Below, piece by piece: positions 57,388 through 64,000 of a stretch of 64,000 bases of DNA (the first letter of the stretch is position 1; every line of letters begins with the position of its first letter). Made by a program: the position numbers and the translations under genes. The DNA comes from Pseudogymnoascus destructans (taxonomy: Eukaryota > Ascomycota > Leotiomycetes > Thelebolales > Thelebolaceae). The notes below the pieces were generated by a model, which ran no database searches, had not been told where the DNA came from, and saw nothing but the letters and a program-made list of their open reading frames with translations. The stretch covers positions 248,001 to 312,000 of the forward strand of contig NW_020167522.1 of assembly GCF_001641265.1 (NCBI RefSeq). The letters are read 5' to 3'.

Positions 57388-58024
57388 ATGGCTCGTACCA
57401 AGCAAACTGCTAGGAGATCAACTGGCGGCATAGCACCAAGGATGCCACTTGGATTACGGGCTGGCTCTGGGCTTGGCGGAAAGGAAAGGAAAAGGCTGTG
57501 GGCACAGCAAGAAAAGCTCCAGTTCGCTCATCTCAAGCTAGCAACAATCATGCTCAGAAGGCCACGCGCTGCACAAAGTCTGGTAAGAGGATTACCAGAG
57601 GATTACCAGAGGATTACCAGAACTCTCTAATAAACATATAGGCACCAAGGCTCTCCGCGATATCAGAAGACAGCAACTTGATACTAGCCTAATTATTCCA
57701 AAGCTCCCATTCCAGCGTCTTGTTAGGGAAATCACAGAAGACTTCAAGTCCAATCTTCGCTTCCAGCAATCTGCTATCCTAGCTCTTTAGGAAGCTGCTG
57801 AATGCTTCCTCATTCAAGAATTTGAGAGTATGATGTTTAAACATAGTGACAGGGACATACTAACAGTTATAGTGACAAACCTCCTCGCTATTCATGTGAA
57901 GAGAGTGACAATTCAGGCAAAGGGTATGATATTGGTTCGGTGTTCGCAGGATATGATGTTTAATCATAGAGCTGTGGGCTTAATCGATGGAAATGTCTCT
58001 CACCCAGGAATGAAGGTCAGATGA
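57388..58024 (+). pseudogene. Histone H3-like gene, spliced but disabled
   Basis: Exons 57388-57582, 57642-57827 and 57873-58024. It starts ARTKQTARRSTGGIAPRMPL, an H3 tail with K4 kept but K9 as Arg, K14 as Ile and K18 as Met. The frame then shifts by two, to KAVGTARKAPVRSS, and exon 2 gives GTKALRDIRRQQLDTSLIIP, KLPFQRLVREITEDFKSN and LRFQQSAILAL. Exon 3 gives TNLLAIHVKRVTIQAKG and a longer, unrelated C-terminus. Introns are canonical; the second has ACTAAC and TATAG, and the first contains a tandem GGATTACCAGA. An in-frame TAG (57788-57790) replaces a conserved Gln. It is either a decayed H3 variant or a duplicated H3 gene damaged after transposition. It is not a clear CenH3. Confidence 0.85.
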
Positions 58025-58556
58025 GTTCTGGCAACCTTCTGGTAACCTGGTACCTAAAGGCCAAAGGTTATAGTGTGGAATAGGACATCAACAATATGGG
58101 AATGGAGTTATGGAGTTATGGCGTCTTGATCAATGAAGTCGCACCCCGTTTTTAACATAAGTAATGGCTAATCAAACACGTGATATAACTGTTGCCAAGA
58201 CCCATACTAGGTACTCAGCAAGTGAGTAATCCTCATTCAACAATACTCGGGACATGAGTGAGTAACTCAGCTGGGTGAGTAAAAATTCTACTACTCGACT
58301 CGTGAGTACCCAGTGCGCAGCCTACCCATCCTAGCCACGGGTGTATTCTTCTGTGAGTATTTATATACAGCTGCATATTATAAAATAGCCATCTCTCCTC
58401 CTCATTTCACATTCTTTCTTTACCACCTTTCCTTCTGCCTTCCCTTCCATCTTCCTGATCTTTTGCTCCTAACTTTTGCTCCCTTCATTTGCACCATATT
58501 TTCGTCCCACATTACCCTATCTTTAGTTTCTGCAAGGTAGTGGGATTCTACGGGCC
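58025..58556. other. Intergenic, GAGTA-rich stretch
   Basis: About 530 bp. Between 58,200 and 58,310 there are many GAGTA/TACTC motifs ending GAGTACCCAGTG, which resembles a degenerate hAT end, but I find no partner. A pyrimidine-rich leader precedes the next gene remnant. Confidence 0.4.
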
Positions 58557-59531
58557 ATGAGCATCAAGCCAGCAAAAACAGGATGGGAACGGTCAAATTC
58601 AGACGAGCGGATGGAGGCAGCCCTAAGGGGAGGACTCGCCGAAAACAGCTGTGATCGACAGCAAACCCAGTTTATAGAAAACTTGCTCAAACCAGTGAAC
58701 TGGTGTACAATAGTATTTTTGATTTTTGGAAAGCGTAAGTTATTAATATCAGACTTAAGTTAGGCATAGCTATTACTAACAAATCCCAGGTATGAGAGAA
58801 GATATCCAGGGGCCGATCCACACACTATGCAATGCATGAAGCATATCGCTGAGGCAATTGGGCGTTCAACCCCTGGTAGGCTAAATAAAGAAGGAATGCC
58901 AACTGTTAAATCAGTACGGATTAAAATCCAGACATTTATGTCAGAATGGCAGCGGAAGACCCACCTATCTACTCCTCAAGACGTCTGTGACTCGATGGCT
59001 CCGGTAAGTCTGCTACAAGTACAAGCACTATCCCATGATGTTCTTTCTAATGAGTAGATAGTACATTGAAGATGTTCTTAGATACGAGATCCCTCTGTCA
59101 ATAGAGGAGAAAGCACCTACATTTTTAACTATACAAAACTACCTCGAAATGGAAAAGCTATTATGGCGGGGGGATATAAAGCGTAAGCCCAAGGTCTCAC
59201 AAGAGTCCAGGGAACCAGGTCAAGAGGCAGGAAAGGGGTATCGTATTCGTAAGGACAATAGGTCTACGTAAATACAGCGACTATTGACTGGAGGCCTTCT
59301 TCTGAGGCCTCCAACCCCTTTTATCTATGCACCTTGTCCCCTACTTTACCGAGCCCTATGGGCCCCTAATGAAAGGGACCTCACGTGGTGGCACGTGATG
59401 TCCTTCCTTACAGGGGACCACCGTAATTACATTCACGAAGGCTCCCGTGTAGATGTGAGTGCTCTATTGAAGATGCACTGCTATACCTCAGCAAGGTTAC
59501 AGGAAATATGCAAGGCGAAGTATAAGGTCAG
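58557..59531 (+). pseudogene. DUF3435/FluG-type tyrosine recombinase-like remnant
   Basis: Pieces at 58557-58734, 58790-59003 and 59062-59531 with intron-like gaps (GTAAGT...CAG). Recognisable text is PTVKSVRIKIQTFMSEWQRK, SMAPYIEDVLRYEIPLSIEE, FLTGDHRNYIHEGSRVDVSA and LLKMHCYTSARLQEICKAKY, a layout typical of fungal DUF3435 proteins, the family that includes Starship captain recombinases. The first join does not keep frame, and a TAA interrupts the third piece. A nested LTR pair lies directly after KAKYK, and the frame appears to resume beyond it (VRYTFEVNIRG at 60462). The catalytic Arg/Tyr region of the recombinase is missing or unrecognisable. Confidence 0.55.
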
Positions 59532-59580
59532 CATTATGGCTAAGTGCTAGTGCTATGGCTAGCGCTTACGGCTGCAACCT

Positions 59581-59793
59581 CATGTGATGGATAACATTGG
59601 ATATCATGGATATTATGTTATCCAGGTTATCCACGGGGATCCACGGAATGTCATGTGATGGATAACATTGGATATCATGGATATTATGTTATCTATGTTA
59701 TCCACGGGGATCCACAGAATATCAGGTGATGGATAACATTGGATATCATGGATATTATGTTATCCATGTTATCCACAGATATCCCTTTGGCAT
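59581..59793. repeat. Three tandem copies of 71 bp within the outer LTR
   Basis: Each copy has GGATAACATTGGATATCATG followed by GATATTATGTTATCC, itself close to an inverted repeat. Period 71 bp at 59581, 59652 and 59723. Confidence 0.92.
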
Positions 59794-59950
59794 GACGCCA
59801 CTATATAAGTAGATAGTATTTCCTTAGATAGGAGCTTCGTGCTCAACTCAATATAGTATTCTTTACAATACTGTAACATGTTACTTGAAAAGCCTTTGTG
59901 TCTAATCCCCTGCCTCCTCTGTCAAGTCAACCTTACACAAGAAACCTCTG

Positions 59951-60425
59951 TGTAACGCTGACTTCTAAACGATAGAAGACACAGAGGTTCTCTTGCGTAA
60001 AGGTTTACTTATCAGAGGAGGCAGGGGATCAGACACAAAGGCTTCAAGTAACACGTTACTAGTATATAACAAATACTGTATTGAGTTGAGCACGAAGCTC
60101 CTATCTAAGGAAATACTATCTACTTATATAGTGGCGTCGTGCCTAGTGGACTCTTGGGAACTCACTTGAGTCCTCGGAGTCCTGGACTCTTAGGACTCTT
60201 CTCATCATCCTGCGAGTCCATCACGTGCCTAGTGGACTCCTGGGAACTCACTCGAGTCCTCGGAGTCCTGGACTCTTAGGACTCTTCTCATCATCCTGCG
60301 AGTCCATCACGTGATACTTTCGGAACTACTATTCCCCGCTGCCCCTCCAGGTACCAGGGCCGGTCTCATGCGACCTCCCTCCTTCCTGTCCTGTAGTTGG
60401 CCAGCCTTCTTGTTCCGTCGTAACA
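59951..60425 (+). mobile_element. Solo LTR, family 2 (inner copy)
   Basis: 475 bp, TGTAACGCTGACTTC to CGTCGTAACA, with perfect duplication CTCTG at 59946-59950 and 60426-60430. It is inserted into the outer copy in the opposite orientation. Confidence 0.93.
60139..60310. repeat. Two tandem copies of 86 bp within the inner LTR
   Basis: Units begin GTGCCTAGTGGACTC at 60139 and 60225 and are built from GGACTC/GAGTCC motifs, unlike the GGATA motifs at the same place in the other two family 2 copies. Confidence 0.92.
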
Positions 60426-60461
60426 CTCTGTGTCTTCTATCATTTAGAAGTCAGCGTTACA

Positions 60462-60750
60462 GTCAGATACACATTTGAAGTGAACATAAGAGGACAACTT
60501 CAGAGTTAACCAGCCAATAGGACCTCGTTTGCATGGTCGCTAGTGTGTGTCATGGGGGACCGTCGGTTCGGAACCGTCAGTTCGAAATATTTTCAGACCA
60601 AACCGCCCAGACTGGTGTGGTCCCCCAACAGTTCCTTGGCAGACCGACCACGATCACGTGTATGAGGCACGTGATAGGTAGCTTGAAAATATCTACAATT
60701 TCACCATATACTACAGAAGCAACAATTACCATGAATATTACTATACAGTA
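60462..60750. other. Short unclassified stretch before the chimeric element
   Basis: Begins with the possible continuation of the DUF3435 remnant. It also holds an inverted pair GGGGGACC (near 60,553) and GGTCCCCC (near 60,620). No gene seen. Confidence 0.4.
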
Positions 60751-63700
60751 ACGTCCTCCACAAGCGAGCGTCGCATACAAGTGAGTGTCGCACGCGACGA
60801 ACACAACGCGCTCCTTATGTGTACTGCAAGATGCCTCAACAAGTTGATATTCCATCAACTAATCTTGAAGGTAGAATATATATTGCTATCGAAGCTATTA
60901 GATTACGCCAATTTAATAGCATTAGGGCAGCTGCAAAGGCCTCAAATGTCTGTCCTAAGCTACTTGAGAGGCGCCTAAAGGGAATACGCCCACGACGCGA
61001 CATTACACCAAAAACTCAAAAACTCACTTGCTTGGAAGAATCAGTTGTTATTCAACATATCCTCGACCTAGATTCACGGGGGTTTTCGCCTAGGCTTCGT
61101 GCTGTTGAAGATATGGCCAATCAATTACTCGCATCTCGAGGTGTGGGCAAGGTTGGAGTTAATTGGGCTTCCAACTTTGTTAAACGCCATGTTGAGCTTA
61201 AAACAAAGTTTAATCGCAAATACGACTATAAGAGAGCTCTATGTGAAGATGCAGAGCTCATAAAAGCATGGTTTACACTTGTACAAAACACTACTGCAAA
61301 GTATGGAATTACCGATGCAGACATCTACAACTTTGATGAGACGGGTTTTCAAATGGGCATTATTACAACAGCAATGGTTGTTACAAACTCTGAACGGCAG
61401 AATCGACCTAAAGCAATTCAACCTGGAAACAGAGAGTGGGCAACAGTAATTCAAGGGATTAACGCGCAAGGATGGTCAATCCCACCATTCATTATTATGA
61501 GTGGGAAGAACCATCTCTCAACATGGTATGATGAAGATATACCACAAGATTGGATTCTCGCAGTAAGTGAGAATGGATGGACGACAAATGAACTTGGATT
61601 TCAATGGATCCAACATTTTCATAAGCATACAAAAGCATTGTACAGTTGGTGCACATCGCCTGTTAATTCTAGATGGCCATGAGAGTCACTATTCTCTACC
61701 GTTTGAGCAATACTGTAAGGAGAATGGTATAATATTGCTTTATATGCCTCCGCACTCATCTCATCTACTTCAACCGCTTGATGTTAGTTGCTTTGGACCA
61801 CTTAAGAAGGCATATGGACGGCAAGTTGAGAGCTTAATCCGCACTCATATAAACCATGTTACGAAAGTTGAGTTTCTTCCTGCCTTTAAGCAGGCTTTCA
61901 CAGACGCAATCACAAAGCAGAACATCTGCAGTAGTTTTCGAGCTACAGGGCTAGTTCCATTCTGTCCTGATGTTGTGTTGTCACAGCTTGACATTCAACT
62001 ACGGCCTTTAACACCACCAACCTTTGAGGATGCTTCCTACTCGTGGTCTGCACGCAACTACACTGAATACTCTGCAGTAACAGCACATTGGATTAATAGC
62101 AAGTGGCAGCAGAAGTCAAATCTGCTAGATGTGATTCATCTGAAAGAGCCAATTCACAGCGGTGAATATCTTGCAAGCCAATTATATGCCGTTACAGATG
62201 ACATGGGAATTACAGATGCTATCTTTACATGCACACGAGATAATGCATCAGCTAACACTGTTATGCTTGCTGAGTACGAGCGCTTAGCTAGCAATCATTC
62301 GACTTATACGCAACAGCCATGGACATTCACTGTCAAGGAAGGCGATGTACGTTGTATTGCACACATTATTAATATCGCTGTTGAACATGCTTTAAAGATG
62401 CTTAAAGCAGACCCTTCAGCAGAGGCAGAGACATATAGGTGTGAGCAAGGTGCTGCACGAATCCCACGCACTGTTGATTCTCGTACAGAAGTTATGAATA
62501 CACTTGCTAAGCTTCGGAGACATATCTATGTGTTTCGGAATCGCTGGTTATGGAAGGACACTCTACAGAAGCAAACAATGGTAGCAGGCCTTAAAGTACA
62601 GCAATTATCACTTGATATGCCAGTCAGCTGGAATTCAACATATAAGATGCTTGAATCTGCAACAAAGCTACGAGTGCCAATTACAGCTATCTGTGCATCG
62701 CAGCAGTGGGATATTAGCATGAGAGATATTGCTCTTAATGCTGATGACTGGTCAACGATTAAAGAGCTTGAGCTATTTTTCGTTATCTTCTTACGCCCTT
62801 TGCAGAAGCTACAAGCTAGCACATACCCTACTCTTAACTACACTATTCCACTGTATTTAAAAATGATTAACAAGCTTAATCATATGCTAAAGGAAGTAGG
62901 CGAGCAGTCTACAATTGGGATAGCATGCAACGCAGCACTTCACAAGCTAAATAAGTATTATACTCTTACAACAAACCAGCGGTATAGCCACCTAAGTGTA
63001 GCTACAATTTGTAATCCAAGAATGAATCTTGAGGTCTTTACAAGCTTGTGGCCAAGTAGTGGCGAGGCAAGTAAAAGGAACTGAGTAAGAGCACACTTTC
63101 AAGATGTCTTTACAAAGTATAAGACCCGTCAATATCATCTTGACACTGAGAGAATTGAGCAGCAGACGGAATTAGCTAATGCAGCAGTGCATGAGACTGA
63201 TTCCGACGATGATTTATATGCTGCGCAAGGAACCTCATTTCAAGAACCTGAGTGGAAGCGGTGGGTACTTGAACCACGGCCAGGCCAACAGACAGACATT
63301 CTAAAATACTGGTTATCAAAGCAGTATATGTATCCAATTGTTGCGCAAATTGCAAGAGACCATCTTGCAATTCCAGCAACATCTGCTGCATCAGAGCGGG
63401 TATTTAGTAATGGCAGCGACATAATCACTAAGAAGCGGAACCGGCTGTCGCCTTCAACTGTGAGATATTTACTCTGCCTACGGGATTGGGGTGCACTCCC
63501 AGAAGGTGACGACAGCGAGGGCGATGGAGATGATGAGTGGGAGGAATAGGGGCTGCAACAGTATAGTACATTATCATAACAGATTCTCACAACCCATTAT
63601 CATAGTTATTATTAGCCTCATTTCTACTTTTCTGCACAACAATTTTATAGCAGAGCCTCATCTACCCGGGTATATACCCATACCTACCCGTGACATCCTA

Positions 63701-63765
63701 CCTACCTACCTACTCTACCCGTGAAGCTCCGGGTATATACCCCAAGTGGTACCCGCCGAACACTG
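60751..63765 (+). mobile_element. Chimeric DNA element: Fot/pogo left part, hAT right part
   Basis: The left terminus is Fot-like: TA at 60749-60750, then ACGTCCTCCACAAGCGAGCG, starting ACGT as do Fot elements A (right end), B and D. The right terminus is hAT-like: subterminal GGGTA/TACCC repeats from about 63,665 and an end reading TACCCGCCGAACACTG at 63765, the complement of a CAGTG hAT end. No hAT left end and no Fot right end are present. Confidence 0.8.
60831..63549 (+). pseudogene. Fot/pogo transposase fused in frame to hAT transposase C-terminal half
   Basis: From the ATG at 60831 the Fot part gives a helix-turn-helix region, SRGFSPRLRAVEDMANQLLA, YNFDETGFQMGIIT (first Asp) and QPGNREWATVIQGIN. 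One frameshift near 61,641 precedes LLILDGHESHYSLPFEQYCK (second Asp) and SSHLLQPLDVSCFGPLKKAY (third Asp). After LRPLTPPT, near 62,025, the same frame continues as SWSARNYTEYSAVTAHWINS and FTCTRDNASANTVMLAEYER, a hAT transposase core. It runs on to the hAT dimerisation domain (ARDHLAIPATSAASERVFSN, KKRNRLSPSTVRYLLCLRDW) and an acidic tail. One TGA at 63082-63084 interrupts the hAT part. The first hAT catalytic Asp is absent: the residue two before the Trp is Tyr. The full Fot triad is retained. Confidence 0.88.
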
Positions 63766-64000
63766 GTAATTTCTATGAAAAGATACTTCAATTGAACAAC
63801 TACAGTAGAACCCCTGTTATAGCGATGTAATTTTGACAACACTTGAATATCGTTATAATTGAAATATCGGTATACTAGAAACATGTGATTTAAATTGAAT
63901 GGCTACGTAAACCAACTATCTAGAGTACTCTGCTGCCTCGATGATATTACTAGGGCCTTAATATCAGTAGTAAGGCGTTCTAAGGCCCTAGAATATGATT
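63766..64000. other. End of window, possible pogo-like terminus
   Basis: At 63801-63802 is TA followed by CAGTAGAACCCCTGTTATAG, the style of a pogo/Tigger terminal repeat, and the following bases have ATATCG motifs. The element, if real, runs off the window. Confidence 0.35.

Larger units (their letters stand above)
59532..60461 (-). mobile_element. Solo LTR, family 2, reverse orientation (outer copy)
   Basis: Right end CAGCGTTACA at 60461 with GTCAG after it; GTCAG also stands at 59527-59531 on the left, consistent with a 5-bp duplication, although the left terminus no longer begins with TG. Without the inner copy (475 bp) and its 5-bp duplication the LTR is about 450 bp. Confidence 0.75.

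Noticed and set aside
57388..58024. Functional centromeric H3 (CenH3)
   Set aside because: The tail is of canonical H3 type, there is no CenH3-type loop, and a frameshift and stop break the frame.
58200..58310. Terminal repeat of a second hAT element (GAGTA motifs ending CCCAGTG)
   Set aside because: I find no matching inverted end or 8-bp duplication; kept only as a note on the intergenic stretch.
1..64000. Secondary-metabolite cluster, rRNA or tRNA genes
   Set aside because: No PKS, NRPS or terpene synthase text is present, and I found no convincing tRNA B-box with cloverleaf or any rRNA sequence by eye; a tRNA scan would settle the latter.

Overview
The window is nuclear DNA of a filamentous ascomycete (Pezizomycotina). 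The genes carry short introns (about 45-90 bp) with GTRNGT donors, CTAAC-like branch points and YAG acceptors. The gene set is typical of the group: a SamB/Mub1 MYND protein, a Dsc1/Tul1 ligase, a 369-residue ERp38-type PDI, Mkt1, CSN5, Ase1 and an Irs4-type EH protein. Fot1/pogo elements and a DUF3435 recombinase remnant also fit. A leotiomycete is my guess only.

Bases 1-34,860 are a compact core block of single-copy housekeeping genes. In order: samB/MUB1 (-), DSC1/TUL1 (-), a three-exon HSBP1-like gene (+), ERp38-type PDI (-), MKT1 (-), an RFTS-domain gene (-), PUS4 (+), a SEC2-domain gene (-), RPL32 (-), YDJ1 (-), mitochondrial GluRS (+), CSN5 (-), ASE1 (+), IRS4 (+) and a conserved unknown (-). 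Every spliced model given here closes in frame. Intergenic stretches are short except 3.2-5.0 kb, which is full of simple repeats.

Bases 34,863-47,246 are a transposon nest. At least four Fot1/pogo-type elements (A, B, C, D) and two families of solo LTRs lie inside one another, and most insertions still have readable target-site duplications (TA for the Fot elements, 5 bp for the LTRs). Element C has long terminal repeats and an uninterrupted transposase; the others are broken.

Bases 47,616-54,526 are a second core block: LIG4 (+), a FUR1-type uracil phosphoribosyltransferase (-) and an RMD1/RMD8-family (DUF155) gene (+), with an 11-bp minisatellite between the last two.

Bases 54,842-64,000 are a second repeat island. 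It holds a Mutator-like (MULE) remnant packed with perfect palindromes, a Fot fragment joined to a solo LTR, a spliced but broken histone H3-like gene, a broken DUF3435 tyrosine-recombinase-like gene cut by a nested pair of LTRs, and a chimera in which the catalytic part of a Fot/pogo transposase runs in frame into the C-terminal half of a hAT transposase. That chimera has a Fot end on the left and a hAT end on the right.

The core genes do not form one pathway. The strongest leads are the Fot-hAT chimera, the palindrome cluster, the H3-like pseudogene, and the inverted LTR pair whose 29-bp spacer has flipped.
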